Assembly: GCA_947167125.1 (NCBI GenBank)
Contig: CAMVGT010000011.1
Location: 1-51,261, forward strand
Direction: 5' to 3'
Length of the DNA: 51,261 bases
Source of the DNA: an uncultured Erysipelotrichaceae bacterium
Lineage (GTDB): Bacteria; Bacillota_I; Bacilli_A; Erysipelotrichales; Erysipelotrichaceae
Shown: in pieces, positions 34,707 to 44,045 of the stretch
Layout of the letters: every line of letters begins with the position of its first letter
Position numbering within the stretch: the stretch's first letter is position 1
Position numbers and translations under genes: made by a program
Notes under the pieces: generated by a model
The model's database searches: none
The model's input: the letters and a program-made list of their open reading frames with translations, nothing else
What the model was told of the DNA's origin: nothing

Positions 34707-35657
34707 TTACAATTTCTGTAACATCTGATCAGTTTCCTGAACAATGTATACAGGCCTGTTTTTTACTTCCAGATATACCTTTGCAAGGTATTCTCCGATA
34801 ATCCCTGTGCAGAACAGCTGGATTCCGCTGCAGAACAGAATGATGCATACAAGCGATGGCCATCCGGCAACCGGATCGCCGAAGGCAAGCTTGCGGACGA
34901 TGATAAACAGGATACCGATCATCGACAGTCCGAAGAAGATCAGTCCGAGCCATGCGGCTATTTCCAGCGGCTTGACTGTATAGCCGATCAGTCCGTCAAT
35001 GCCGTAATGCAGAAGCGAGCGGAAACTCCATTTGGTTTTTCCGGCAGCGCGGTCGGCATGTTCATAAGGAATCCATTCCGTACGGAAGCCTACCCAGGCA
35101 AAGATTCCTTTGGAGAACCGGTTGTATTCGGAAATCGAAAGAACCGCGTTTACCATCTGTCTGTTCATCATCCGGTAATCCCGTACGCCTTCCACAAGAT
35201 CGGGATCCTTGGAACGGTTGACGATGGAATAGAACCGTCTGGCAAACCAGCTTCTGATCACCGGCTCGCCTTTTCTGTCCATTCTCCGCGCCGCTGCGCA
35301 GTCCGCTCTGTTTTCGCTCAGGATCTCCATCATCTGAATCAGCAGTTCGGGAGGATCCTGCAGATCGGCATCCATGATGGCGGTATAATCGCCTGCCGAT
35401 GCCTTCAGTCCGGCATACATCGCAGCTTCCTTTCCGAAGTTGCGGCTAAATGAAATGTAATGAACCGCTTCATTTTCTGCATGAAAATCACGCAGAATGC
35501 GCAATGTCGTATCGGAAGATCCGTCATCGACAAAGATGTATTCTGTTTCCGCACCGAATTTTTCCCTGATTGTCTTTACGACAGCGGATGTTCTTTCCAT
35601 AAACAGTTTCAGAACATCTTCTTCATTGAAGCAGGGGATAATCAGACTCAGAAGCAT
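34707..35657 (-). CDS. Family 2 glycosyltransferase, GtrB/CsbB-like (polyprenyl phosphate sugar transferase)
   Basis: A 316-residue membrane protein. The GT-A domain has IIPCFNEE, VDDGSSDTT and MDADLQDPPE; two C-terminal helices (about 228-252 and 262-288) anchor it. These enzymes transfer a sugar from UDP-sugar to undecaprenyl phosphate for cell-surface decoration. The start at 35657 matches homologues, though spacing from AAAGGA is long. It lies in the upp operon, 19 bp after the DUF1146 gene, and ends at the hairpin described above. The acceptor and sugar cannot be told from sequence. Confidence 0.9.
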   Translation of the reverse strand: MLLSLIIPCFNEEDVLKLFMERTSAVVKTIREKFGAETEYIFVDDGSSDTTLRILRDFHAENEAVHYISFSRNFGKEAAMYAGLKASAGDYTAIMDADLQDPPELLIQMMEILSENRADCAAARRMDRKGEPVIRSWFARRFYSIVNRSKDPDLVEGVRDYRMMNRQMVNAVLSISEYNRFSKGIFAWVGFRTEWIPYEHADRAAGKTKWSFRSLLHYGIDGLIGYTVKPLEIAAWLGLIFFGLSMIGILFIIVRKLAFGDPVAGWPSLVCIILFCSGIQLFCTGIIGEYLAKVYLEVKNRPVYIVQETDQMLQKL

Positions 35658-35676
35658 AAGCAGTACATTTCCTTTT

Positions 35677-35880
35677 TCAGAATTGATAAACCAGAGCGAG
35701 CACAAACGATCCGCACAGATACGCAAGGCCGATCACGATCATGAAATACAGAATCTGTGCCTGCCGGACATGTCCCTTGCGGAGTATCTTTTCATAATTG
35801 ACCGCGGACATTCCGTACCATGCGGCTACCAGGCAGACAAGATAGACAGCACACCGGATCAGGAATCGATACAATTCCAT
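35677..35880 (-). CDS. DUF1146 family membrane protein (YwzB-like)
   Basis: A 67-residue protein with two membrane helices and the conserved centre NYEKILRKGHVRQAQILYFM. The family is widespread in Firmicutes and often lies near upp, murA or the ATP synthase genes; its function is unknown. It overlaps the upp stop codon by one base (TAATG), a sign of tight translational coupling. Confidence 0.85.
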   Translation of the reverse strand: MELYRFLIRCAVYLVCLVAAWYGMSAVNYEKILRKGHVRQAQILYFMIVIGLAYLCGSFVLALVYQF

Positions 35881-36500
35881 TATTTGGTTCCGAAGATTCT
35901 GTCGCCCGCATCGCCGAGACCCGGAACGATGTAGCCGATATCATTCAGCTTTTCATCCAGAGCAGCCAGATAGATGTCCACATCCGGATGTGCCTTCTGC
36001 ACAGCCTGCACGCCTTCCGGTGCGCCGACCAGGCAGACAAGCTTGATGTTTACAGCGCCGCGCTTCTTGATCTGTGTGATCGCGTCAACTGCGGATCCGC
36101 CGGTTGCCAGCATCGGGTCAACGACCATGACAACAGCATCTTCCAGATTCTTCGGGAATTTAGCGAAATATTCATGCGGCTGCAGAGTTTCTTCATCTCT
36201 GTACATGCCGATGAATCCGACTTTCGCTGTCGGAACAAGTCTTCTGATTCCGTCCAGCAGACCGATACCGGCACGCAGAATCGGAACGATGACAACTTCC
36301 TTGGAAAGTTCGCGGCCGGTGCACGGTCCCATCGGTGTTTCGATCTCAACCGGCCTGACAGGCAGGTCGCGGCATACTTCATATGCCATCAGTTCAGCGA
36401 TTTCGTCCAGGTTCTCACGGAAATCCTTTGTGCCTGTTTCTTTATTCCGCATGATTGTCAGCTTATGCGTGATCAGCGGGTGGTTCAATATATCCAACAT
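35880..36500 (-). CDS. upp: Uracil phosphoribosyltransferase
   Basis: A 206-residue cytosolic salvage enzyme that makes UMP from uracil and PRPP. The PRPP motif [11 protein letters not shown], the RAGIGLLDG segment and the C-terminal [11 protein letters not shown] uracil-binding tail are intact. I use the ATG at 36500, eight bases from GGAGG; an ATG 15 bp upstream overlaps that site. It heads the upp-DUF1146-glycosyltransferase operon. A possible promoter is TTGCAA / TATCAT just upstream. Confidence 0.96.
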   Translation of the reverse strand: MLDILNHPLITHKLTIMRNKETGTKDFRENLDEIAELMAYEVCRDLPVRPVEIETPMGPCTGRELSKEVVIVPILRAGIGLLDGIRRLVPTAKVGFIGMYRDEETLQPHEYFAKFPKNLEDAVVMVVDPMLATGGSAVDAITQIKKRGAVNIKLVCLVGAPEGVQAVQKAHPDVDIYLAALDEKLNDIGYIVPGLGDAGDRIFGTK

Positions 36501-36565
36501 TGTTTTTTCCTCCATGTTTCTTCCTTAAATGATATTCCAAACAATGGTACAGTTGCAAGGTGGTG

Positions 36566-36571
36566 TATAAT
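36566..36571 (+). promoter_or_regulatory. -10 element of a probably leaderless gene
   Basis: Consensus TATAAT ends 6 bp before the ATG at 36578, so transcription would start at or next to the start codon. No convincing -35 is seen at 17-18 bp. Confidence 0.6.
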
Positions 36572-36577
36572 TTACAC

Positions 36578-37672
36578 ATGAAGATTCTGATCGCGCCATT
36601 CATCCGCAGCACAAAAAACGATGCGGCATATTATATAAGCAACCGCCTCAGCAGCTTTTTTTCTGAGCGCCAGCACGCAGTCGCGGTCAGCACGCCCCTG
36701 CGCTCCAGTGTTCCTTCCGCCGCTCTTTATGAAGCGGCTGAACCGAAGCGTCCCCGTTTTTTCCGCAATGATTATTATTCTTATGAAGAATGGCTGTACA
36801 GCTTCGGCGCCCTGGCAAAGGATTACCTGCACGAGGATACAGAATTTATCCTCGATGCGATTGATGAATTTGAACCGGACGCTGTCATATGCATTGACAG
36901 ACCGGCCGCGGTGATTGCATCAAGAGTCCGTAAAATTCCCTGTCTGCCCATCATCAATACCGCCATGTACAGAAACGCTTCATTGAGCATCAAAATCATG
37001 CAGGGAATCAATCAGGTTCTTTCCGAATATGATCTCGAACAGGTTTTCAGAATCCATACATTATATGACAGCTGTACTTCCCGTCTGATTTTCGGACCGC
37101 TTGAACTGCAGCCCCTGCCTCCCGAGGTCAATGTCAAACGTTTCGGAACCGTCACCCATCAGCAGTCTCTTCCCGAAAAGAGCGATGGCGTCTATATCTG
37201 TTTCCATGAACTGAACAAGAAGCCTGCCGCAGTCCGTAAAATGATTCTTGAAGCATTCTCCGGGGCACGCTATCCGGTATACTGCTCCGTCAGCGGACTG
37301 CCTGCGGAAAAGGTTCAGAACATTCATTTCATCACCGATCTGAAGGAGGATATTCTCCGTCAGTCCGGCGTCTGCATTCATGACGGCAATGATTATATCT
37401 GCGACATCTGTGCCTCCAATGCCATACCGCAGCTGATCGTGACCGATCACCGCTACGGAAGAACCGCCAACGCTTTGGCCGCAAGAAGATACGGTTTCGG
37501 AATCATGGAGGATGAAGCTCATCTTTCCGTGGCCGCATTATATGAAAACTACCGCCGGCTTGTGGTGGATCAGAGATTCAGAGAAGCCGCGCTGGCAATG
37601 CGGGAGGAAATCATCAGTCTTGGCGACAGCGATGATCTCTACCGCCTGATTCTCTCACTGTGCAGAAAATGA
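36578..37672 (+). CDS. GT-B-fold glycosyltransferase-like protein
   Basis: A 364-residue soluble protein. It begins MKILIAPFIRSTKNDAAYYI. It has two Rossmann-like halves, an MGT/GT28-like arrangement with a C-terminal nucleotide-sugar-like segment (about 255-330, including SGVCIHDGNDYICDICASNA and TDHRYGRTAN). The match to UDP-glycosyltransferases is moderate and the substrate is unknown. It is the only plus-strand gene in this part, divergent from upp. It has no Shine-Dalgarno sequence, and a -10 box lies only 6 bp upstream. Confidence 0.6.
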   Translation: MKILIAPFIRSTKNDAAYYISNRLSSFFSERQHAVAVSTPLRSSVPSAALYEAAEPKRPRFFRNDYYSYEEWLYSFGALAKDYLHEDTEFILDAIDEFEPDAVICIDRPAAVIASRVRKIPCLPIINTAMYRNASLSIKIMQGINQVLSEYDLEQVFRIHTLYDSCTSRLIFGPLELQPLPPEVNVKRFGTVTHQQSLPEKSDGVYICFHELNKKPAAVRKMILEAFSGARYPVYCSVSGLPAEKVQNIHFITDLKEDILRQSGVCIHDGNDYICDICASNAIPQLIVTDHRYGRTANALAARRYGFGIMEDEAHLSVAALYENYRRLVVDQRFREAALAMREEIISLGDSDDLYRLILSLCRK

Positions 37673-37697
37673 AAAGGAGCAGCCGCTCCTTTTCATT
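37671..37697. terminator. Bidirectional terminator
   Basis: GAAAAGGAGC-AGCC-GCTCCTTTTC followed by ATTTT, between the convergent glycosyltransferase-like and HAD genes. Confidence 0.9.
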
Positions 37698-37701
37698 TTG
37701 A

Positions 37702-38541
37702 TCAGATCAGTTTCAGATAAGCAAATGCGTTGTAGAGACCGTCATCATCGACATCGGTCGTTACATAGTCAGCTGCTTCCTTGATTTCCGGACCGCCGTT
37801 GCCCATTGCGACATTGAATGCGCAGAGTTCAAACATAGACAGGTCGATCTTCGCGTCACCGAAGGAAATTGTGTCCTTCTGTTCTGCGCCGAGATGTTCA
37901 AGAAGAACTTCAATCGCGTGTTTCTTTGTGATTCCGGCAGGACCCAGATCGCCGAACAGCGCCAGTTCTCCCTTGCCGCCCCATGTGTTGGCGATCAGGT
38001 TCGGGAATTCTGTTTTGGAATCCAGATGATCCTGATAGGAACTCAGAATGAAGCTGATTTTATTGACATCCTCACGGTACAGATCTTCGCCCTGCAGATG
38101 AATGAAGGAATTGACGAAACCGCTGGCAGAAGCTTCCGCTTTTGCAAGGTCAGCACCCTTTCCGGTTGCGTACTTGATCATTGTCGCAGGTCCCTGCTCC
38201 AGCATGTAGTCATTGCAGTACATTCCGGAATTGGCTTCCAGATAGAAACCGAGATGGCGCTCGTTGCACCAGTCGACAATGTGCTTCACATCTTCTTTGG
38301 AAAGACCCTGGTGCATGACGACTTTTCCGTCATCTTCCACGTAAGCGCCGTTTCCGCCGATCATGCCGTCAAGCTCCGGCAGGTCTCTCTGTTCGATTTC
38401 CGCTTTGGAGCAGCCGGTGCAGATATATACCTTATGTCCGTTCGCTCTGGCAAGTTCCACTGCCTTTTTCGCACTGTCCGGGCACTTTGTTTCATAATTG
38501 ATTAAAGTTCCGTCCACATCAACAAATACAATTTTACTCAT
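37702..38541 (-). CDS. HAD-superfamily (Cof-type) phosphatase
   Basis: A 279-residue cytosolic phosphatase. Motif I is DVDGTLINYE (nucleophile and acid Asp), motif II YICTGCSK, motif III Lys in the KKHAIEVLL segment, and motif IV GDAKIDLSMFE. The large C2b-type cap places it with the Cof/YbjI group acting on sugar phosphates or pyridoxal phosphate. Monocistronic, between two terminators. Confidence 0.9.
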   Translation of the reverse strand: MSKIVFVDVDGTLINYETKCPDSAKKAVELARANGHKVYICTGCSKAEIEQRDLPELDGMIGGNGAYVEDDGKVVMHQGLSKEDVKHIVDWCNERHLGFYLEANSGMYCNDYMLEQGPATMIKYATGKGADLAKAEASASGFVNSFIHLQGEDLYREDVNKISFILSSYQDHLDSKTEFPNLIANTWGGKGELALFGDLGPAGITKKHAIEVLLEHLGAEQKDTISFGDAKIDLSMFELCAFNVAMGNGGPEIKEAADYVTTDVDDDGLYNAFAYLKLI

Positions 38542-38587
38542 AGTTTTTCCTCATTTCTGCATTGATTATAACAGAACACATTCCCAT

Positions 38588-38624
38588 GAAAAAAGAGACA
38601 TGCGATTTATATACACATGTCTCT
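38588..38624 (-). terminator. Terminator of the glyA operon
   Basis: Minus strand GAGACATG/CATGTCTC with a 13-nt loop, followed by TTTTTTC. Confidence 0.9.
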
Positions 38625-38633
38625 ATAGAAATC

Positions 38634-39851
38634 TTATTCAAAAGGGAAACGGTCTGTCAGAGCGATGACTTCATTGCGGACACGTGCCTTGAGATCCTCG
38701 TCATCCTTGTTCTTGAGGACTTCCGCGATCCACTTGCCGACCTGTTCGAATTCAGCTTCTTTGAACCCCTTTGTGGTCATGGCAGCTGTTCCAAGACGGA
38801 TGCCGCTGGTTGTGTTGGGCTTCTGTGTGTCGAACGGAATCGCATTCTTGTTTGCGGTGATGTTGACATCATCCAGCGCAACTTCAGCGTCTCTTCCGGT
38901 GATGCCCATGGACATGGTATCAACCAGAATCAGATGGTTGTCTGTGCCGCCTGAAACAAGACGGAAGCCTTCAGCCTGCAGAGTCTTTGCAAGAACCTGG
39001 CAGTTGTCCATCAGCTGCTTGATATACTGCTTGTATTCCGGCTGCATCGCTTCATAGAAGCATACTGCCTTGGCAGCTGTAATATGACACAGAGGACCGC
39101 CCTGGATACCTGGGAAGATTGCCTTGTCCACAGCCTTTGCGTACTGTTCCCTGCAGAGAATCATACCGCCGCGGGGGCCTCTGAGTGTCTTATGTGTTGT
39201 TGTGGTCACAAAGTCTGCATAAGGTACCGGATTCATATGATAGCCGGCTGCCACAAGACCTGCGATATGCGCCATATCAACCATCAGCATTGCGCCGCAG
39301 TCATCCGCGATCTTGCGGAACTGCGCGAAATCGATTTCTCTTGCGTATGCGCTTGCGCCGCAGACGATCAGTCTGGGCTGCAGTTCCATCGCAGCTTTTC
39401 TGATTTCATCATAGTTCAGACATTCTGTTTCACGGTCAACGCCGTAGGAATAGAAGTCATACAGTTTTCCGGAGAAGGAAACTTTAGCACCGTGAGTCAG
39501 ATGTCCTCCTGCCGCAAGGTCCATACCGAGTACTCTGTCACCCGGCTTCAGAACGCTCATATAAACACCCATATTTGCCTGGCTTCCGGAATGCGGCTGA
39601 ACATTCGCATGGTCAGCGCCGAACAGTTCTTTCGCGCGGTCTCTTGCGAGATCTTCAATCGCGTCAACATTCACACAGCCGCCGTAATATCTGTGGCCGG
39701 GATAGCCTTCCGCATATTTGTTGGTCAGAATGGAGCCTGCTGCCTCTCTTACATCTTTTGAGCAGAAATTCTCAGAAGCGATCAGTTCAATGTTGTTCTT
39801 CTGCCGGAGATATTCCGCCTGGATCATCGATTCAAGTGCCTTATCTTTCAT
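38634..39851 (-). CDS. glyA: Serine hydroxymethyltransferase
   Basis: A 405-residue PLP enzyme that converts serine and tetrahydrofolate to glycine and 5,10-methylenetetrahydrofolate. The PLP lysine lies in [14 protein letters not shown], the N-terminal SENFCSK and [11 protein letters not shown] segments are standard. It lies downstream of tsaC (15 bp gap) and ends at a strong terminator. tsaC-glyA-upp proximity matches the Bacillus chromosome order, supporting vertical inheritance. Confidence 0.97.
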   Translation of the reverse strand: MKDKALESMIQAEYLRQKNNIELIASENFCSKDVREAAGSILTNKYAEGYPGHRYYGGCVNVDAIEDLARDRAKELFGADHANVQPHSGSQANMGVYMSVLKPGDRVLGMDLAAGGHLTHGAKVSFSGKLYDFYSYGVDRETECLNYDEIRKAAMELQPRLIVCGASAYAREIDFAQFRKIADDCGAMLMVDMAHIAGLVAAGYHMNPVPYADFVTTTTHKTLRGPRGGMILCREQYAKAVDKAIFPGIQGGPLCHITAAKAVCFYEAMQPEYKQYIKQLMDNCQVLAKTLQAEGFRLVSGGTDNHLILVDTMSMGITGRDAEVALDDVNITANKNAIPFDTQKPNTTSGIRLGTAAMTTKGFKEAEFEQVGKWIAEVLKNKDDEDLKARVRNEVIALTDRFPFE

Positions 39852-39866
39852 TTTGCCCTCTTCCTT

Positions 39867-40484
39867 TCAGTCAGCCGCAATCGCCTGCTCAATCTGTTCC
39901 ATCGTTACCGGGCCTTCTCTCAGGATCCGGACAGGTTCGCATGTGCAGTCGATAATCGTGCTTGCTTTGCCGAACATCGGCTTGCCATTCATAATACCAT
40001 CTAAGTCCGGACATGCAAGCTCAATTTCATCAATTGTTCCGCATGTTTTCTGTCCTGACTGATTCGCGCTGGTCATTAACAGCGGTACGCCGACTGTCCG
40101 GATCAGTTTTTCAAGTGCTTCTGAAGTTGCCATACGCACAGCCAGAGTATCCATTCCTCCGTTCACAAAGGCAGGAATTTCTTCTCTTTTTTTCAGAATG
40201 ACCGTGACAGGACCGGGCATGAAGGCTTTGATTACCTTCTGTCCGCTTTCACTGATATAAGCAATTTCTTTGATCTGTCCGATATCGCAGCACATGACCG
40301 GAAATGCTTTATCCTTCGGACGGTGCTTGATTTCCCGCAGCTTTTCCTGTGCCTCCTGTGTATCCATTCTTGCGCATACGCCATAGACCGTATCGGTCGC
40401 CACGGAAATCACGCCGTTATTACGGAGAATTTCAGCAAGCTCTTCGGTTTCGTTTTCTTCAAATCTTCTGATTCTTTTTACCAT
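39867..40484 (-). CDS. tsaC: L-threonylcarbamoyladenylate synthase (Sua5/YrdC family)
   Basis: A 205-residue enzyme that makes threonylcarbamoyl-AMP, the first step of t6A modification of tRNAs reading ANN codons. The signature TDTVYGVCA, KHRPKDKAFPVM and the later TSANQSG are intact. It is of the short, single-domain YrdC type. Its start overlaps the end of the NagZ-type gene by 7 bp. Confidence 0.93.
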   Translation of the reverse strand: MVKRIRRFEENETEELAEILRNNGVISVATDTVYGVCARMDTQEAQEKLREIKHRPKDKAFPVMCCDIGQIKEIAYISESGQKVIKAFMPGPVTVILKKREEIPAFVNGGMDTLAVRMATSEALEKLIRTVGVPLLMTSANQSGQKTCGTIDEIELACPDLDGIMNGKPMFGKASTIIDCTCEPVRILREGPVTMEQIEQAIAAD

Positions 40485-42430
40485 GTCAGACCTGTGCCTC
40501 TTTCATAAGCAATTCCATCTGTAAAGGTTCCGTTTTCAATCACGGGGATATTGACCGGGAGCTTTCCGGACGGTTTCACTTTTCCGAAAATTACATCCAT
40601 CGCTCCGATGATATTCGGACCGTAGGCAGCCGTCGGCATGAAGTTTTCATCACATGCCACAACGCCGGTCTGGTTGTAAACCGCCATTAGCGCATCCGCG
40701 CTTGTCAGCAGCGGCAGATCATACGGCAGCGCGCAGCTGATGGCAATGACTGGAGTGCCGTTGTTATGGGCGGTATCAATCATTTGCAGCAATGAAGGAA
40801 TAATTGCGTTTGCATTGAAATCGATCAGTTCGCTGCTGTACATCGAATCCGTCACAATCAGCAGATCGGCGCTGTCGAGAAGCGCATATGCTTCGCCATA
40901 GTTATCGGAATAGTTTCCGTCAACGACATAGCCTTCCGCAGATGCAGGAATCTGTCCTGACTCCTGCAGACAGTTGAACGCATAGCCGAGCGCATTTGCC
41001 TGCGAAGCACTCATGCCGACCATCAGAATCGTCATGTTTTCTTCTGCAGCCACCGGCAGGATGCCGTTGTTTTCAACAACGGTCACGGCCTCATCCGCAA
41101 GTGCGATTTCAGCTTCATGATGTTCTTCGCTTCCGACTGAACCGACAGCGGCAATCATCTTTTCTGTCTGCGCCTCGCTGTATTCGCGGTCCATAATGCC
41201 GTTTTCGTATTTCAGCGTCAGAATTCTTCTGACTGCTTCATCGACACGTGTCAGCGGGATGGTTCCGTCATTGATCATCGCAACCAGAGCTGACATATAG
41301 GCATCGACATTGGCAATGGATTCTGTTCCGTCTGCCGCAACCGGCATCAGCAGCATATCCGCGCCTGCATTTAATGCAAGGGCAGCGGCGTCCTGCGGAT
41401 TGAAATGAAGAGCAATCGCGTCCATATTCATGGCGTCTGTGATCACCGGCCCTTCAAAGCCCAGTTCGCCCCTGAGAATATCGGTCAGGAATGTTCTGCT
41501 TAAGGTTGACGGCAGTGTGATTTCAGAGCCGTCAAGCGTGCTGGTATACGTTTCAAGTTCAATATTGGGGAACTGGATATGCGCGCTCATGATCATTCCG
41601 TCATAGCCGTCCTCTGCCAGCTTTTTAAACGGAAGCAGATCCGTCTTCATGATTTCTTCGCTGTTTTTTTCAATCAGCGGCAGACCTGTATGGCTGTCTG
41701 TTGCAGTATCGCCATGTCCCGGGAAATGCTTAAGTGTCGGGATGATATTGTTGTTGGCAAGACCGGCAGCGTATTCTTTTACATATTCCGCAACGGTTTG
41801 CGGATCATCGCTGAAAGAGCGCACGCCGATAACCGGGTTGGCAGGATTGTAATTGACGTCTGTATCCGGCGCAAAATCGGTATTGAATCCAAGGGCATTC
41901 AGCTCCGAACCCATGATATCCGCAGCCTTGAACGCGTTTTCCGGTTTTCCGGTTGCGGCGATTGCCATATTGCCCGGCGTTCTTGTGCCGCCGGTCAGAC
42001 GCGTAATCAGTCCGCCCTCTTGGTCAACGCTGATCAGAAGCGGAATACCGCCGTTTTCCTGCGCCGCCGCCTGGAAATCCTGTGTCAGCTGCACTGTCAA
42101 TTCATTTTCAGCCGAAATATTTTCCGCAAACAGGCAGATGCCGCCGAAATGATACTTTGCGAAAAGATCATGAACCTCCTGATTCATGGTATACAGATTT
42201 TCTCCGTTCCATGTTCTGACCGCCATGCACACAAGCTGTCCGGCCTTATCTTCCGTACTCATGGACGCAAGAAGCTCTGCCGCCTTGTCTGCAGCTGTCT
42301 TTTCAGCAGGAACCGGTTCTGCGCTTTCTTCCGGTTCATCAGTGACTGTCGGCTCCGGTGTTTCTTTTGCGCCGCAGCCGACAAGCATTGCGGCAGCCAG
42401 TAATAACGCTGCTGTCTTTTTAAAATACAT
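40478..42430 (-). CDS. GH3 beta-N-acetylhexosaminidase-like lipoprotein (NagZ type)
   Basis: A 650-residue lipoprotein (lipobox LVGC, lipidated Cys19) with a Pro/Glu-rich linker. The GH3 catalytic domain includes VDQEGGLITRL, the NagZ-type acid/base loop KHFPGHGDTATDSH and the nucleophile Asp in ITDAMNMDAI. A second GH3 C-terminal domain follows. Firmicutes NagZ homologues remove GlcNAc from cell-wall muropeptides outside the cell. Translationally coupled to tsaC, downstream of the hexapeptide transferase gene. Confidence 0.92.
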   Translation of the reverse strand: MYFKKTAALLLAAAMLVGCGAKETPEPTVTDEPEESAEPVPAEKTAADKAAELLASMSTEDKAGQLVCMAVRTWNGENLYTMNQEVHDLFAKYHFGGICLFAENISAENELTVQLTQDFQAAAQENGGIPLLISVDQEGGLITRLTGGTRTPGNMAIAATGKPENAFKAADIMGSELNALGFNTDFAPDTDVNYNPANPVIGVRSFSDDPQTVAEYVKEYAAGLANNNIIPTLKHFPGHGDTATDSHTGLPLIEKNSEEIMKTDLLPFKKLAEDGYDGMIMSAHIQFPNIELETYTSTLDGSEITLPSTLSRTFLTDILRGELGFEGPVITDAMNMDAIALHFNPQDAAALALNAGADMLLMPVAADGTESIANVDAYMSALVAMINDGTIPLTRVDEAVRRILTLKYENGIMDREYSEAQTEKMIAAVGSVGSEEHHEAEIALADEAVTVVENNGILPVAAEENMTILMVGMSASQANALGYAFNCLQESGQIPASAEGYVVDGNYSDNYGEAYALLDSADLLIVTDSMYSSELIDFNANAIIPSLLQMIDTAHNNGTPVIAISCALPYDLPLLTSADALMAVYNQTGVVACDENFMPTAAYGPNIIGAMDVIFGKVKPSGKLPVNIPVIENGTFTDGIAYERGTGLTW

Positions 42431-42476
42431 ACCTTAACTCCTTTAACGGCGGCCTTATATCAGCCGCCGTCATTTC

Positions 42477-43136
42477 TTATTTCTGCATTACGATTTCGCC
42501 GCTGTTTTTGAAGATACTGCGTTCCGGTACAACGCCTCTGACGCAGGATGTCGGATAGACACGGCTGTTTCTGCCGATGACTGTTCCCGGGTTGAGAACA
42601 GAGTTGCAGCCGACTTCGACATAATCGCCGATCATCGCGCCGAACTTCTTCATTCCGGTTTCAATGTTTTCATCTGCGCTGTGGACAACAACGAGTGCCT
42701 TGTCGCTCTTGACATTGGATGTGATGGAACCGGCGCCCATGTGGGAATAATAGCCCAGGATGGAATCGCCGACATAGTTGTAATGCGGTGTCTGCACATG
42801 ATCGAAGAGAATGACATTCTTCAGTTCGCAGCTGTTGCCGACAACACAGTTGGCACCGACAAGAGCGGATGAACGGATGAATGCGCAGTGTCTGACTTCT
42901 GTCTCAGGACCGATGATGCAGGGTGCTCCAAGATAAGCGGAAGGGAAAACCTTCGCTGTCTTGTGTACCCAGACATTCTCACTGACCTCATCATATTCAT
43001 TCGGGTCCAGTGTCTTTCCGAGTTCGAGAATCATGTCCTTGATTCCCTTCAGTGCTTCCCACGGATATGTAAATTGGCTGAGATAATCCTTTGCGAGTGT
43101 ATGATCCAGATCATACAGGTCTTTGATTGTATACAT
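42477..43136 (-). CDS. Left-handed beta-helix (hexapeptide-repeat) acyl- or nucleotidyltransferase-like protein
   Basis: A 219-residue protein whose residues 60-200 show hexapeptide repeats (VGANCV, VGNSCE, IGPETE, VGCNSV, IGRNSR). It resembles the C-terminal half of GlmU and is commonly annotated as UDP-N-acetylglucosamine pyrophosphorylase-like, but it has no nucleotidyltransferase domain, so an acetyltransferase or carrier role is possible. The ATG at 43136 has AAGGGGG upstream. It lies between sortase and the NagZ-type lipoprotein, suggesting envelope work. Confidence 0.75.
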   Translation of the reverse strand: MYTIKDLYDLDHTLAKDYLSQFTYPWEALKGIKDMILELGKTLDPNEYDEVSENVWVHKTAKVFPSAYLGAPCIIGPETEVRHCAFIRSSALVGANCVVGNSCELKNVILFDHVQTPHYNYVGDSILGYYSHMGAGSITSNVKSDKALVVVHSADENIETGMKKFGAMIGDYVEVGCNSVLNPGTVIGRNSRVYPTSCVRGVVPERSIFKNSGEIVMQK

Positions 43137-43168
43137 ATTGATTTCCCCCTTTTCTGTATACGTGATGC

Positions 43169-43942
43169 TCAGTTGTCTGAAACCTTTTCCAGTCTGCCGA
43201 TCAGGACATAGCGTCCGTCGGCGATGTCGTAGGAACATGTTGACAGCATCAGCGCCTGATCAGCAGGACCGATTGTTTCTTCCGAGACAAAGGTCGACCG
43301 GGCAATAAAGCTGTTTACATATTCCGTATATTCTTCATCCGACGCGAAGGAAAGCTGGATATAACCGGCTGTTCCGGATGTCACATATCCGGCCACCGGA
43401 TACATTTCATATTCCGCTTCCGGCGTATGGATGAGGAATTTTTTATGAGAATCATAATAACTCTGATCTTTGTAATTTTCCACCTCTGCAAACATCAGAG
43501 GATCATCGAGCATGTGATGGGCATACATAACCGTGACCCTGTCGCTGAAATCCGCATGGTTTTCGGCATCGATAAATACCGTGCCGGCATCATTGTATGT
43601 GCCGTCCATCAGATGCTTGAGATACCAGCTGTTATCCGTCCCATGGACAACCGGATAGTCAATTGTCGATCCTTCCAGTTCAATCCATGCGGCAATATTG
43701 GAATCCACAGCTGCCAATGCATTCCAGTCGATTGTCCTTTTGGACTCTTCATCTTTCGTTTCAGGGCTGTAGATCATAACGGTATCACGCAGATCGTCAT
43801 AGGATTTTCCGGCAACGCGGTATTTTTCCGTTCCCTTCCACAGCTGATAGCCGCTGAATGCGGCAGTACCGAGAGAGATCACCATCACCGCATCCAGAAG
43901 GATTCTGGCAGTTTTTGTCAGTTTCTTTTTCTTCTTTGCCAT
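43169..43942 (-). CDS. srtB: Class B sortase
   Basis: A 257-residue type II membrane protein with a basic N terminus (KKKKKLTK) and a membrane helix at about 12-34. The catalytic triad is His142 or His143 (YAHHM), Cys236 (STCSY) and Arg244. Sortases of this class attach surface proteins to peptidoglycan or polymerise pilins. No LPxTG- or NPxTG-type substrate was seen in the window. The ATG at 43942 has CGGAG seven bases upstream. It has its own promoter and starts the sortase, hexapeptide transferase and NagZ unit. Confidence 0.92.
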   Translation of the reverse strand: MAKKKKKLTKTARILLDAVMVISLGTAAFSGYQLWKGTEKYRVAGKSYDDLRDTVMIYSPETKDEESKRTIDWNALAAVDSNIAAWIELEGSTIDYPVVHGTDNSWYLKHLMDGTYNDAGTVFIDAENHADFSDRVTVMYAHHMLDDPLMFAEVENYKDQSYYDSHKKFLIHTPEAEYEMYPVAGYVTSGTAGYIQLSFASDEEYTEYVNSFIARSTFVSEETIGPADQALMLSTCSYDIADGRYVLIGRLEKVSDN

Positions 43943-43958
43943 AGAAAACTCCGAAATC

Positions 43959-43988
43959 ATCATACTGCATCCGCTTTTTATGCTTCAA
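43959..43988 (-). promoter_or_regulatory. srtB promoter
   Basis: Minus strand -35 TTGAAG (43983-43988), 18-bp spacer, -10 TATGAT (43959-43964). Confidence 0.65.
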
Positions 43989-44013
43989 GTATTTATGATC
44001 CGGCAAATCATTA

Positions 44014-44045
44014 ATATAAAAAGGACCCTTTTTCAGGAATCCTTT
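44014..44045 (-). terminator. Terminator of rpoD-prfA-prmC
   Basis: Minus strand AAAGGA/TCCTTT stem with inner pairing, followed by TTTATATT; the prmC stop codon lies inside the hairpin. Confidence 0.65.
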
